Under the pieces are notes generated by a model that saw only the letters and a program-made list of their open reading frames with translations, was not told the DNA's origin and searched no databases. The translations under genes were made by a program, and so were the position numbers. Positions 38,428-53,400 of a stretch of 64,000 bases of DNA are shown piece after piece; position 1 is the stretch's first letter; every line of letters starts with the position of its first letter. Source of the stretch: Strigops habroptila (Eukaryota > Chordata > Aves > Psittaciformes > Psittacidae); contig NC_044283.2 of the NCBI RefSeq assembly GCF_004027225.2, forward strand, positions 34,478,207-34,542,206. Direction: 5' to 3'.

Positions 38428-41400
38428 CTGAAATTAGAAAGGAAAACAAGTTATTATTTTACTATTTATGGCATGACTCCAATGTCATCTGCTGTAGAGT
38501 TGCTCATGCTACAGCGTAGTTCTTTAAAATATAGGTTTGGAAAATATACAATGAGGAAAATACACAGTGAATTTATTTACAATAAATGTGGCATTCTGAC
38601 ATAATTCCCTTCTTAGGCAGATTTATGTAAAAAGCAGCTCCAATTTTGAAAAAGGAAAAAAATATCAATATTTCATTAATAAGTGCAGTGATCAGGCTGA
38701 AATACTGATCTAGTCACTGAATTTCCTATGATGGTATTGCAGTGGGTGGACAAAAAGGCAAAAAACAACATTTTATCTTGACTTGGGAAAAGGGGGGGGG
38801 GGGGATAATAAAATAATTGGGTCTGGGCAATACTCAGAGAAGCAGAATTGTCAACCCCTTCTCTAGTTGCTTCCCCTGTGCTGTAACCATTTCTGTCTCC
38901 TATGAACTGAGAGATTACTGAGGCATAACAGGTTTACACAAGTCTGTCTGCCAGCAGCCTACAAAACAGATCATAAGTATTTGGGGCTTAAAAGTTAAAG
39001 CTCAGAAGAGTCATTCTTTTTGAGAGCTTCAAAAATGCCTCTGCATGATTAGTCTGCGAGGCCACAGCACTGTAACAAATCCAACTAGGAGGGCCTGTAC
39101 TATTTAGCCTTTGGAGGTAGCTGCTTGTCCAGTGGACTAAACCATGCTTTCCACTGGTGATGCTTGAGTTCTCATCAAAACCAGGAACTCAGAGAAGAAT
39201 CAACTGTGTAAACTGGACTCCTCAGCTAGTTGTGTGGTTATCAGAAGATGAAGGAGAATGGCATCTTGTGATACCCTTCTTGCGGGGGAATGATGTCTTG
39301 AGCTCTATTACATGTTCCTGTAAATTTGGGCAGCAATCTGTTTGTAATGACTGTTAAATGACCAGCACTGACCAAAATTCTTTGTCAACACTTGCACTGA
39401 AAGTGAAAACTGTTTGAAGATGTTCCAAATTTCATACTGAGGATAAATAGCTCAGTTGTAAAACTGCTTTGCTGAGAAACCCCTTTCTTTTCTTGCTTCA
39501 AATCTGCTCAAGCTGCTCACGACAGACTGGGTTAAAAAGGAAAAAAAACCAACATCCTCGCACTTATTAGCAGCTGACTTAAATTTCCTATACAGGATCT
39601 AGAAGTCAAACTTTGAGAATGTGTGTTTGTGACAAATAGAGTAAATTAGTGTTCCTGTGTGGAAGAGTAAGCATTGGCTTTTCCAAATTTTTATATTTAT
39701 TTTTATACAGAAGCGTGGCCTCTGGGCTGGTAGCCTGCCACTTAGTGGCCAGCCCTTTGGGAAGTTAGATGAGTTAGAATTAAGGTTTGAGATAGTGTTC
39801 ATTGCGGCTTATGCTAAGCAAGAACACTTGATATTGCTTCATGTAACTGGTTGCTGTTCCAACAACCAAAAGGAGGAGGGAAACACAAAGGAGGAGGGAC
39901 TCAAGATCTTTCTTGAATACTAAGTCTCGAGCAACACACAAGTAGTGGTTAATCCTAAAATGTATACTGTTCTGCTTCTCCTGTGGGGTGATTTGCTTCA
40001 GGCACCTGCCATCACCTGGAAAGATCCATGACTTTGAGCCTGCTGCCAATCTGCTGTGGATGAGGTGAACTGTGGCAATGGTCGCACATGTGCTTGCCCA
40101 CAGCAGATGCCACGTAGAGGGCTGAAGCTTTTCACTCTGTTTCCTCACCACCACAGCTCAGCTAAATAGCGCCACTGCTGCCACATGAGCAAGTTACCGA
40201 GGCCTGATCCTCTGAAACTCCAACTTTGAGCTATGTTAGAAATGTACGATGATTCCTGCAATTCAAAGGTGTGTGGATTTTTGACCAACATTACAGGGCA
40301 TGGCTCTTTATGCTTAGAAATAGTTCATGTTACTTCACTACATTGAAAAAGAGCGTGAAACGCAGAACAGGCGCTACCTGAATGACTGCACCTGCAGCGG
40401 CACTTTCTGGCTCTGCTCCCGTAACCGGCATACATCCTTAGAGGCTTTCCTCATCAGTTTCTCAGCACTTAAACCTTGTTTCTGTTCTTCTTTTGACTGT
40501 TCAGCCTGTAAACAGGAAAAATAATTTTATTTTGCTAATAATGAACGACTACTCATTTCAAGGAAATGACAAATTATTCTTCATCAAGCAAAACACTTGG
40601 CAGGGTTAGGTTTATGATTTGATTCAATCTTAAAGGTCTTTTCCAACCTAAATGATTCTATGAACATCTCTATACAAAGGGTCGGCAAGACAGACTGACA
40701 TCACAAGCCTAAGCCATGGCCACAAAATAAGATAACACAGCTTTTCCTAAAAATAAATAAATAAATAGAGCAAATCCCATGTCATGTCAGGTGGCTACTA
40801 GGGTATTATAAATTTTGATGAGATTTGTCTTAGGGCCACAGTTAGACAATACCTAAATTTGTATGAGCAGATGTTGTCTATCCAAATATCTTTAGAACTG
40901 GGAGACAGTGATTCTCTTCCCATGCAGTACACTTCTATTTCCTAATGAAAGCTCTTAGGAAAGCTGCCTATACCTACTCTAAGACTACAGACAAAAACCA
41001 GAGAAGATGTGCTCTCAAAATGCACTTTCAAGTTTTGTTCACATCGGTAGTGAAGTTAATACTCAAACTTTTGTGCTTCTATTCATGACACAACACCTGT
41101 TTTATACGGGACACTGCTTTCATTTGCACTGGAGCAGTGTAAAAGCCACTAAGGCAAGTGAACAGAACACCACTGATGGCAAGAGGTAAAGGATCAATCT
41201 TCATGTGAGCATTGTTGAGCAGGTACATACCTGCCAGTAAATTACAGTATGGCTGGAGCTATTATACATCTTCACCAAGCACTGCTGCATCAACAGGACA
41301 ACTGCAGCTGTACCATCTACCGCTTTGACAGCAGACTGCTATTAAGAGCTGTGTTTTGTTCGTTAAAAGACTTTATCAAGTGTTTCTGAGTGCCCAGTAA

Positions 41401-44400
41401 TTTGAACAGCAGCTCTTTTCAAGTGGACAGTCACCTGTATTTCTTAGACAAATGGTCACTGTTCATATGCAGATGAGCCCCAGAACATCTGCACAGAACA
41501 CAGAACTCGTCACGCGTAGGGCGCATGGCATGGGCAATGCCACCTTGTGTGTGCACTTAGCTTCATTTCTAGACATTTGTCTGGCAGTCCCTGCACTCAA
41601 GTACTGTATTTTGAATTTTGCCAGCCATCAGAATTTAATAGAAGTGGTTCACGTTCTTAAACAATTTTAAAAGTTCTTTAGAGGTTAATTTTTGATGCTT
41701 GACTTCAGGCACTCAGACCTGAAAATGCTGTTCTGTTACCTCAAATTAAAGCACACACCCAAGCCAAAACCAGTGATCTTCAAAGTTGGTTTGTAACTTA
41801 GGAGTTCATGTCTCCAGTTCTGAATTCAACCCAGTAGACTCCCAAACAACAAAACCAACTGATTCAAAAAAGTCAGTCTATACTATCAGTTCCATACTGG
41901 GCAGCTATAGAAATCCATTCACAGCAGGACAGTGGTACCCTCTGTCTGTTGAAACGTACTCCAGTGTTCTATATGAAAGTGTTTTACATGAAAGAGCACC
42001 ACCCTTTCAAAAACTCACTCAAAATCCAGTCAGTTTGTACTGCTCTTAACTTCTTCAGCCCCTGACTTCAAAATACGTATGATTTTAAAATGAAATTAAC
42101 CTATAAATAGTTTTCCTTGTTAGTGAACATAAATTTGCAATGACAACTGTTACTGTCTTCATTAATTTTACATATGTCAGTGGCCATATGTTTTATCAGC
42201 TCCCCTAGTTAATATTTATCATCAAAGCACTAAACATACAATATTTCAAAATCTTTTATTTTTTGCCTAACGATACATGAGAATCTTGTGACTACTGCAT
42301 TTCAGGTTAACAGCACAGATGGCTTCTTTTGTTTTCATACTTTGTAACCATGGGGTTTTTTTAATCCTTTTGTTTTTTCAAGATGCTCTCAGAGAAACTT
42401 TGATTTCAGCCCAATGTCTCCAAGCGTATGCATATGTGAAGGTATGTAAATGACCAATTTTATATTTACACTGTCTTTCTTGGGTGATTTATAAAGACAG
42501 TGAATCCTCCATCTATATAAAATACAGAAAAGCACACTGATACATTGGCCATACATTTAGTAAGTGCCAAAAATAACTGCCAGATAAGCTAAGCGCAGAA
42601 GCAGAGATTCCTAAGAGTGAGATAACAATGAAGAACCACTTTCGAAATTAAAGGTGAAATGCTAATTCCTGTCTTGTTCTTCAGTGGTTTTTGTATAGAA
42701 GAAAGAAAGTGAATCTAAAGAAAAACTGCTAACTGTGCTGAACATCAAAACACTGGAACAGGGACATATCTGTGGTATTAATGACTTACTCGCAAATTAC
42801 CTCTATGTAGAAGATGTACTGAAAGGAAATAAAGACATTCACAGATAGTTACAGGAATCTTTTTTTGGGCATACAGGAAGAGGAAGTTCTTCACAGGACA
42901 CTAGGTGTCTGAAAACTCACCTGTATGAGGATTTAAGGCTCAAACTTTGAAATACTGGGTGATTTCTCACAAAAAATGCAATCTGAACAAGAGAGTATGT
43001 TTCTGATGCATAGAATTACCTACTGTTTTCTGATCTGCAGGTACTGGTGAGCTTTACATACTTGTACTTAGGAAGGTGTGGTAGGAAGGGGAGGGAAGGT
43101 ACGGAGTCTGTGTATTTGGCTTCAAGCAGAGTAAGTGTGTGCTAGCAGACAGCCACTGATTCTCAACATCCCCTACATCTATGGTTTCATTTTTCACTTG
43201 AGGCTCAATTTCTCTGGCACTTCCAGCTGCTGCATTAGTCTGCGCCATTATAATGCCTGCAGGATCTAAGAAATAATCTATGACAATGTTCTCTAGGCTG
43301 CTGTGTTTCACTAACCCAAGAGGAAACTGACAGCAGAGTACAGTATTCTCAGGGTTGTTTTGCTCCACAGGGGAAAGCTGCAATGATTTTAATGGTAGAA
43401 ATATTTCCAGAAACTTCGCAAGTGCTCTTCAAAGCAGTGGAGTGGCTGTGATCGTTGTTCTGACGTCCAGCTTGGAATGAAGGACTTGAATGCTATGCTG
43501 CAGCCTGCATATATTTTAGGAACGTACATTATTACCCTTATTCCTCATCGCAGTGTGTGTCATGGTGCTGATCACTGACACCAGAGATATAAAATATGAC
43601 AAACCTCTCTGCTGCCTTGAAAGAGCTAGCTGAAATAAGAAGGCACAAATCCAAAGGATTTATAATAATAGTAAATGTTGCAGAGGCATACTCTGTTCTA
43701 GTGGGAATAGTTTTAGAGTGGGAACAGTTTTAAATAAGCAATTAGAAATTATCATGTCTATCCTGCACCCAGCATTAGATATAAACTATGAATTTCTAAA
43801 ATTTAGCTATCCTTTTATATAAAGCTACTACTATTTTTATGGGTTACAACTAGCAAGATTGAATTAATATAATGAATTCACATAGTAAAAACCAGAGTAA
43901 CGTTGTGTGATGTTTAAACATTGCACTGTCTTATTCCATTTTACCCATGGGTTTTTCTCAGAACACTTGTCAATGCTCAACCTAAACTGCTAGTACTTTA
44001 CAGCCATTTTAGAACTCCACTAGCTATAGCTAACAGCAGGTGCCAAGGAAAGAGAGACAAGAAGACAGAGAGGACAGAACAGGGCATAAGCACAGAGCTG
44101 GGAGAACATACTGGGAAAAAGTCCTGTTTCCTAAGCTATCAGACAGTCAGACTTCTTGAAATAGGTGATATCAGTATGGTTAATGACCTCTGATGGATTT
44201 TTCTTCCATGAATTTATCAAACTGCTTTTGAACCTATGCAAACTTACAGCACTCGATGTTCCATGGAAAACATTTTAACAGTTTCTAAACATTGTGCTGT
44301 GGTTACGTTCATTTAACGTGCAACCTCTTCAGTTCCCTACTTCCTGTATTATAAAGGGCAATGACTAAGTGCTCTCCTCCACCTCACCCATGATTTTATA

Positions 44401-47400
44401 GACTTCGGTTGTAGTTACTTAGCCACTCCTGACACGGACGGTGTTTCCTCCTCTGACCATCCTTGTCGACCCCCTGTAGCCTTATTATCCAGTTTGAGAA
44501 GGGGAACCAGAAGTGAACAATGTTGAAGTTCCAGGCATAACACATTTACATCATAAAACAATGGTTTGCTTTGTCCAACTTCTTTTTCCTCTCTTAACAA
44601 CCTCACTAGGCCCATATTCCAGTGTATGATCACCTTCACAATTTTAAACCAACAAACAACATCCCCACCTTTTAATGTATCTTGTAATTTTCCATGTTCC
44701 AACTTGTCACTGTTGCCTCTCCCTTGTTCTGTCTTGTTTATTGTCTTGTTTATCCTGGCATCCCACTACCTTACAGAGTTTAGAGACAGTGCATATATAC
44801 TTGTATTGTTTTAGAGACCATCACATAGAGAATAGAATTTGGCTTTCCTTTGCCAAAACTAGAACAAGTATGTCCTGCATAAGGAAATAAGCCACAGTGG
44901 AAGTACTACCTTTCCCACATACCCCTACCACTACAAGTAATACTCACTGCCTCTCTCAAGTCTGTGCAGGCTGAAAATCACCTGATTCTCAAGGATAAAA
45001 CCTATGTGCGTGTTTGTAGAAGTACGGCTGGCACAGGAGAATTTTAAATTAACTTTTAAGTAAATGCTGTTTTACTACACCACTGCTATTACTCCAAATA
45101 ATAGGGTTTCTACTCTGCATTACCAAAGTATTTAGAGACTACTAAAAAAATACTACGTCAAATTCTAGGTTTAAATATTGTAGTGTTGACCAATAAAGAA
45201 ATACTGTTTACACTATGCAATTCAGAAGTGTATTTAGTCAATTGTGAGCTTCTGTAAGAATATCTTTAACATGAGCAACCGAATTCTTTAACAAATTAAT
45301 AGAAAAGGTAGGGGCCTATGTGCATTTACTCACACAATATCTGTATGCTGCTCATACCTGTTTTTCAGCCTGCTTCAAGAGTTTCTGGAATCGTTCATCC
45401 TCTAGCACACACAGGGGAAGGTCTGTCTCTCCTCTGCCTTTCATTTCTTCAAGCTTTTGTTTAAGATCCCGCAAGGCCTGAAGCTCATCATTCAGTCGAT
45501 TCTGTCTCGTGCGTGATGCCTGGAGGTCCAGCTCCAAGTCAAGGGAAGTGCGTACGGGGCACTCTTGTGTAGCTCTTCGCATGATTGGTTGGCAAACAGG
45601 CTGAATCAGTTGGGAGACAGAACAATAAAAGTTAGTATCTAGAGAGGCTGGTGTAGGCTTTGACATGATACAGTCAGAAAAGCTCAAATATTTTTGCTTT
45701 TCTTTAGCAGAAAGCTGCTGTGATGAGATCCAAGTCCAAAAGTTCATCTATTCTGCAATTTTTCTTCAGGCACTAGCTAAAAATAAATGCAAAAGTTTCT
45801 CTGATCAGATGTACAATGATATATTTACAAGTTAAAACAAAAAAACCTATTCTGCTCCCCAGGACAACACTATGCAGACTTCCCCATAGATTTCAACTTC
45901 TGTATTTATTTTCATAAGCATTTGCTTTTTCAGGGCCTAAGCAAACACATACTGTTACAAACTTTGTAAAAATGCATTACTTTAGCATATTTCACATTAT
46001 TTACTGTCCTTCGACAGTGACTTTTCGCATAAGAAGCTATCCCAAACTATTCAGTATTTCTTTCTTTATGCCAAATGTAATCCTGCTACCTGGTAAAAAC
46101 TCTTCTCTGAAGTGTTTTTAAAGTTACAAGCAAGATTAAAATAGAGCTCTCAACTTACGCAAGAATGAACTCCATGCAAGAGAAATATAACCTTACTCTC
46201 TTGTCCTTCAATCATTTTGCTACTCAGTCTTGGAGAAGAGTAAATCCCCTTTAAAAGGACACCTGAATCCTTGAAATTTTGACCAAAATTTGCTCAAGGT
46301 ATATTTTGCTGGTGTTGACTTTTGTGTAGCATAAGTCACCTTGGGTCACTTTGCACTAGTTGGGTTCCTTAACCCACATCCCTTTGACAGCAACAAGCTA
46401 AAGTTCACCAGTAAACGCCATGATGCTGAGCACCAGTGTCTGGCTGCTGGCTTCAGTCACAACTAGAACAACATCAGCTTGGTTCATGGGGGAGGACATA
46501 GCACTGAGACCACTGTGGTGAGATTTCAACCAGGAACTACAGGACTACATGTAGTACTTGCATGGCTTTTGCTGAAATAAACAACATGCTTTATTTCAAG
46601 CCATGTGTTATTCCTTCTCTCCCCATACTTTGTTTTAAACCATGTCCAGGTAACGTAGCACATACCCGTTTAACTCTTAGGCTCCGCCGTTCTGTGGCAT
46701 TTCTCACAAAGAGAGACTTTTTGGCTAGTGTTGAGCTGTCACTGTCACTTCGATTCAGCTGTTAAAATGTACATAACAGAGATATAAAGCACATTCACAT
46801 ACATATACAGCTGTATCGATATAACCCATCCGAAAACCTCAGCGCTGATATACATGTAGGTCATTATTAGTATAAAGTAAAAATTTTTTCAACTAGAATA
46901 AGCATCTACTTTAAAATTCTATTCCTAAAGCAAGACAACCATCGATCTTACTGAATGAAGAGTAAGCAGACTCTTTAGGAATGCAAGGAAGACAATTATG
47001 GTTATTAAGTACTGCCAAATCACTGTCTGGCTGCAGATTATACACTACGGATTTCATTTACCAGGGGTAGGCTTTTAACAAATCTACCACAGTGAAGGTA
47101 AATTACTGTAGACATGCATCTGTCCAAACAACTGTATTTTTGTATTATTATTATTATTTGTAACAAGTTTAGGGGTGCCTACAGCTTCCTTCAGAAGTAC
47201 TTCCTGCTTCTCAAAAATATGCACCACAGCTCAGCAGTAGTTTCTTCTTCATTATAGCATTAGTTCCACATACATCGATGCAGACTGATTGTTAGATGCG
47301 TCAGCACACATAGTGGTAACCTTCAGAGAAAACAGAAGCATCTATCTGCAAGGTATTTATTTCACCTCTTCAGCACAGGATGGACAAAAAGAATCATTCT

Positions 47401-50400
47401 GGTAACACTTCAATAACCAAAGCCAGAGCCCTAAACATGCTGACTGGAAATTGAGGGTGAGAAATACAACCTCTTGCAATATGAATACACCTCTCAAAAG
47501 ACAAATCTTGCCTTCCCACCATGGAGCCACTACTGGGAGCTCAGCCCTGGATAAGTACAGGTGCTGTCATCACTGATACTCCTTTAAGTACTTCTAAAGG
47601 GCGATTTTCAAAGGCACCAACAGACTTCGGGTCTGTCCGTTGAGGCTCGAGAATCTTTGTGGTTTTTGTAACATCGTATGAGAGGAGGCACTTTCTTATA
47701 GCTAGGCCACCTCTTCTGAAGAGAGCAGCTGGCAGTTAGCCAGAGCGTATCCAAGAGGTGCTTTCCTCTAGAACAGCACCACCAAGCAAGCAAGGCTGGA
47801 TATGCTTGTGGAGCAAGCTGGGGACTAGGACTGGGAAAACCCACGCAGCTACAGTGCCACCCTTGAACCCTGACAGTGGACTACAGGTATTTCTGAAACT
47901 GCAGAAGATTCAGCTGTGTAAATATGTGTTTCCCCTAGAGTGCTTTGCTTCCAGGCAATATCATACACAATAAGAAGAGAATGGTTTATTTCAGGTATGT
48001 TCTTCCAGACTCTGGCTTCTGGCAGCAATGTTCAAAGCTACAAAACCTCAGTACTCTTCCAAATGCAAAAATGTCTGGAGCTTATACTATCAGAGCAACT
48101 AGTGTTACTTCCTATAAAAGACCTCCATACGCAGCAAGCTAAGGCTATCATTTTTTGCCAATACAACCAATTTCCAGTATATGGAGATGAAGATGAAGGC
48201 TATGTTCTGAATTCAGCCAGTTACCTACCCAAATTAAGTAAAGACTGTTACTAAACAATCTGCAGTGCTTCATTCTGGAGGGTATATGGAATAGTTACGT
48301 AAGTGTGAAAATACTGACCATAAATTTTGCTATTTTTTTTAGGCCAATATGAATCACAGAGAAGCAATCAACTTTAATGTTCCCAAATGATTAAGGCAAC
48401 CACCTCTAAGTGAGCTGGAAAAGAATTAAAGTGCGAGTATTTTCTTAAAAAGTCATACTTGTGTGAGTAACCTGTAGAAACTATAGATCAAATTAAACTG
48501 CCTTTTCTAGGGTGTCTGTAATTAAAATCTATAGAGCTGGGAATCTGTGCTTAAATCTTTAAACACATGATTTTCACAGTTAGTTTAGCAGCAACAAGGC
48601 TGACAATTTAATCTTTCTCCATGCTGCCACAGATCCAGAGATTAGAGAACTTTGCTGCCGAAGCCACATTTAAAACTCAGCCCATAGGCAGCGCTCACAC
48701 ATCTTCCAAAGATGTTATTAGAGCAGGATTTGGGCTGCCCAGCTTTAAAACCAGTTGAGAAACAAAGTGAGATTTAAATTGATGACTGAGCTCTTTCCAC
48801 ACCGTTACCCTTAAATGGTTACACTATTAAAATATGGTAATGCAATGGCAGTTTACAGTGAACTCTATTCTGTGTTTTAAAAAATTATTTTGCTATGAGA
48901 GAGCTGTAGCTGCTGACACACAGGGAAACACAGTTTTTGCAGATAGCTGGCACAGGCATCTGTGTTACTTCTCTCCAAGCAATGTGTTTTTGCCCTAGTA
49001 AAGTTGTTTTGCAAGAGTATGCAACTCTGCTGAAAGTCAATTCTACTATGCATCAGGTCAGTTAGGGAAAGAAAGAATCTAGAGAAAGCACAGGCTTTGC
49101 CTCTTGCAGGGAAAATTGGTACATGACTCACTGTCATTAATGCATCATTCCCAAGAAGTTAAATGACTCTTCAGTTAATAGCTCCTCATTCCAAGTGTTT
49201 TTCCTCTTACCCTACAGATGTATTGGTTCCGCTCGCCTGGAGAGAAGGTTTGTGAGCGCACTATCATGCTGTTCCTGACAAAGGGATGCTGTCTTGAGCT
49301 CCAGCTGGCTCTGTCCTTGGGTCGGACTGTTGTGTTCTCGTTAACAGATTCCTCAGTGTTAGTCTCTTTATCAACCTATGAAAAGGAATTTAGTTTATAA
49401 GAACTACTATATACAGACACATGCCACCACATAGTTTTTTTGCCTTTGGATTTTACAAGCATCCTTCTTACCTTGCAGTGGATGGAAAAAGACCAGCAGC
49501 AAAAAGCATCTTGCACATACAGAGAAGCTATGCTAAGAAACACAAAATTCCCAAAATGCATAACAGTGTGTGGAGAGAGTCTTGGAAGGTGCTCTTTGTA
49601 TCCAGTAAAACCAAAGCTTTTGCAGAAAGGCCTGTGCTGACCTGTAGATGGTCTGATGCAACCACAGTGCAACTAGTGTTTTGCTTTGCCATTTGCAGGC
49701 ATTATTATTATTGTGCATTTACATTTATTCTGTTCTGCATTTGCAGAACAGCAAGGTTCTGCCATGCTAGAGATGGTGCCTCTGTACACTGAAAGGGGCA
49801 GCTGGTAAAGATACATTGCCCAGCTTCTTCCAGACGTACTGTCATATGCCCCCAAGCCCCAGCAGCGGGGCTGCTTTACTGTGATCTGCAGAACTGTGCC
49901 AGCCCTGTGATCCCAGGGAAAAGACACTGCTAGCTGCTGTCCCCCGGAACAGCCAGCTGCCTACAAAACATGCCACAGAGAGCCTCAGGTGGCCACATCC
50001 CTGCAGGTGGCACAGCCCGTGCTTGCTTACACGCAGCATTCCTCTTGACAGCCAGGACAGAACAAGCCCTGGAACAGCTGGCACATCGGATGTCACTGAT
50101 GTGCGCTGGGGCATTTTCTTCAGCTTAGGTAATTTAATGAGGTTCATGGTTTTCAATGTGCAGGTGATAAATACAATAACCCAAATAACACAAGTGCAAC
50201 CCTGAGAGGATCTGGCACACAAAGATCTGTGCTGTGGCTGGCTTTACAATGAGGTCTGCTATGTCTTTCACTCACTGTCTGGGTCTGTCCAGCCTGGGCT
50301 TAGCAATACGTTTGTGTGCATGCCTAACCTTCAGATGTTGTCCTTGATGTCTCCCCCTTGCTGATTTAGGGCTTTGATCTATATTTGCTTGCTACCCAGC

Positions 50401-53400
50401 AGACTGTCAGTCCCTTTGTACCATGGCTGTAGCTCATTTGGCATCTTGACACATTAATTGGAAGTTAATTACCAATTCCAGCAAGTCCATTGAGGTGCTG
50501 AACTTATGTATTGTCACAAACCTGAAGGAGCGAGATGTCATTCTTTGCCTTTTTACCTTTGGTATTTTACAGAACCTGTGGGTTTAACATATGCAGCAGT
50601 GTTTTCATTAAGATGCAGAAAGTTGTTCTAAAAATTTCATTTCTGGAGTATGAGCTACCATGTTAGAGATATGTTTACTAAAAATTTACTAAAAGTACTT
50701 TCAGAAAGGTGGACTGTAATTTAAAGTGAACAGTTAAAAAATTCTTGTTGCATGTTCTTGTTATATGCAGCATGTGGGTTATTCAATAGTACACAGTTTA
50801 ACACATTTTGGAGTTTTCTATTCATTAGTCTTTCCTCCTCTTCTCTGCTAAGCCAGTTTTTGTATTTCACACCCTAAAATAAAGGGAAGAAATCGGGGAA
50901 TCCCTTCATCCCCATTGGTTTAGAGATCTTGACCCCTGTTCTGCTTTTCCCCCTGTTTATCAGAATGATAATGAATCAGGATGAAAAAAAAAAAGGAAAC
51001 AATGAAACAGATGTACAGAAATAGTTTAAATATGCACAAGTTGCAGCCACTGAACTGTATGTGTATTTTGAATATTCTCCCTATGCAACAAAAACCACAC
51101 ATATTTTTAGTTAATTGGCTTTGGTGTCCTGCCTAGCATGTCTGTTAAATGTCCTCTTCATAGCTCAGATGTGACCACACCCATTTCATTCAAAGTATAT
51201 ACTGACAAGTGCTACAGCAAAGGCCACATCAAATTGTAAATGCTCAGATGCAGCAGACTTCTACATTAACTGCTCAGAAATGTATCTCCAGACACAGCAA
51301 GCTACTGTAGGAATGTGTATCTTACCAGTGTTAGTATTACAGCAGCTTGCTGGCTTTCATGGGCCTCATCACTGTTCTCTCTGTCCTTGTCTTCATGTGT
51401 TTCTGGTGCATCAGTGAGTAACCCCATGCCATCAGTACAGTTGCCTTCTACTGCTGGCTTAATGCCACCGTCCTCTTCATCCACTATGTCATCAGAGGCT
51501 TCTGTGAGCATTTCTAACCTGTGTGAACAGAAGTAGTCCAGGCTTACTCTCAAACTGAAAAAGCCCACCAGAGAAATAAATGAGAAGGCCCAGGCCTTCA
51601 CCCATATATAATGTACACATTTTCCTGAAAGGGAAAACAAAAGTATCACCCAAATGCTTCCATTAAGTTCACCTAAAGGCACATTTCATTATATGCTCCA
51701 GTAAACCCCAGCAAGCTCTACTACAGTTCACCTTCAAGATCATTATGACAACACTGCACTACATTCAATGGCTGTTATGTTGATGTCTCTGAAGGACTCT
51801 GGTTGCAATAAATTCATAAAATAAATGCACGAGTCTCTCTTTCTCCTGTAATAAAGCATGTTTATTTCTACACTTCAGCTAAGAAATTGAACAGGAACTC
51901 AACACAGCAATTTAGCAAGAAATCTGTTTCTTTGGAAAGCTCACATGGCCTTCAAAAACAAGACCATCAGTGGAAGCACACACACACTGACTCTGTTAGA
52001 CAGCAGCTCTTTTTTCAAATCTTAGTTGCTTATTAACATTAATGAAACTAATATTTGATACAAGACATTCTAGTACACCTCCAGTGGCTTAGACTTCCCG
52101 GATGGCTTCACAGGAAGATGTACATGGAATGGAGGAGCATCAGCAGTAGGAGTTACCAGAGCAGCCAAGATATCGTAAAGCTGAAAGGTGGTGAATGAAT
52201 TGGCCACACAACAGAACAAGACTGTTGGTTAGAAACTGCAACAGGCTGCCTGAAAAGTTGTGGCTGCCCCATCCCTGGAAGTGTTCAGGGCCAGCTGGAT
52301 GGGACTTTAAGCAACCTGGTCTAGGCAGGTTGTACTAGACAATCTTTAAAGGTCCCTTCCAACCCAAATCATTCTATGAGTCTATGATCTCCTCCAAAAG
52401 TACAGCCCTTTCATTTGACTAAGAATAGAAGGAATGTGTGGAATCATTCAGACATGAACAGTGAGGGTGGAAAAGTGGCTTTACCAGTCTTCCTCAGAGC
52501 CCCTTTGCTCCTGTTCCTCGTCCTCATCATCTTCAGCCAGCTCTTGTTCTACTGCTTCCAGCTCAGCAGATGTCCTCTCCAGCAGAGCTGACACAGCATC
52601 CTGCTCACAGAGAAAGAGAAGATGAAACCAGAATTGTGTGATACATGACATAGGTAAAAAACCTGACAATCCTTGCAAGAGCTGCATTACCCTGCTGCTC
52701 CCTGACACCAGCAAGCACATAACTTGGATCACAAGAATAAGCGGATTGAACTGTCAGTGTGCAGCATGTTAACTGATTGTTTTTATATAGAGTAAATCTC
52801 AATCAAAAATAGATTGTCTGTAAAATGATAATGCAATCAAATATGTGCCTGTCCCCTTTTAATGTCACATCTCCCTTTCCCAACACATTGCTCACCAAGT
52901 CCAATGAGTCCAATGACTGCTTGCTTAACAGAAACATGGATTCTTCATTTTGTTCCTTGGGTTTTTTACCAGGAATTTGCTTGCAAGGCAACAGGTTGTA
53001 CCACAGAGTACAAGTCTCATCAGAAAATGATAAATCTGCCAGACTGATCTGAGTCCCAGCCTGCACAAAAGAAGAAAATGGAAGAAAATTGTTTACATTT
53101 GTTTTATTTCCTGCAAGACAGCTGAAAATAAATTCTACAGTACTTGTCATGTAAAACAGGCTGCACCAATTTGACATGAATCTTCATTCCCTTTTTAAGG
53201 GTACAATTTTCTATCTCCCTCCACTTCTAGTCAAAATAAACAAATAGAAGTACACAGAGACGTCCTTCATATCATCTGTTCTGCCATCTTTTATTTCAGT
53301 GTGCAGAACATCTCCTTCTTGTGTGCACACACACAAACCCCTCTGTACCACTGTAAGACATACGTCTGCTTTCTACAGCATTCAATAATGAAAAACTGTG

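Larger units (their letters stand above)
40506..45357 (-). other. WWC2: WWC2 intron with CR1 fragments
   Basis: 4,852 bp. Holds a CR1 tail (40,600-40,663) and an ancient CR1/L3-like piece (44,192-44,830). An (AAAT)n stretch lies at about 40,749-40,767. Nothing else recognised. Confidence 0.9.

Noticed and set aside
45601-45747. Upstream extension of the WWC2 coiled-coil exon to an ATG at 45,747
   Set aside because: A good acceptor at 45,601-45,606 gives the right phase and the family sequence starts there; the extension is intron.
49421-50222. Several overlapping open frames of 60-126 codons in a WWC2 intron
   Set aside because: GC-richer intronic DNA with frames on both strands, no motif, and no splice sites that would join WWC2.
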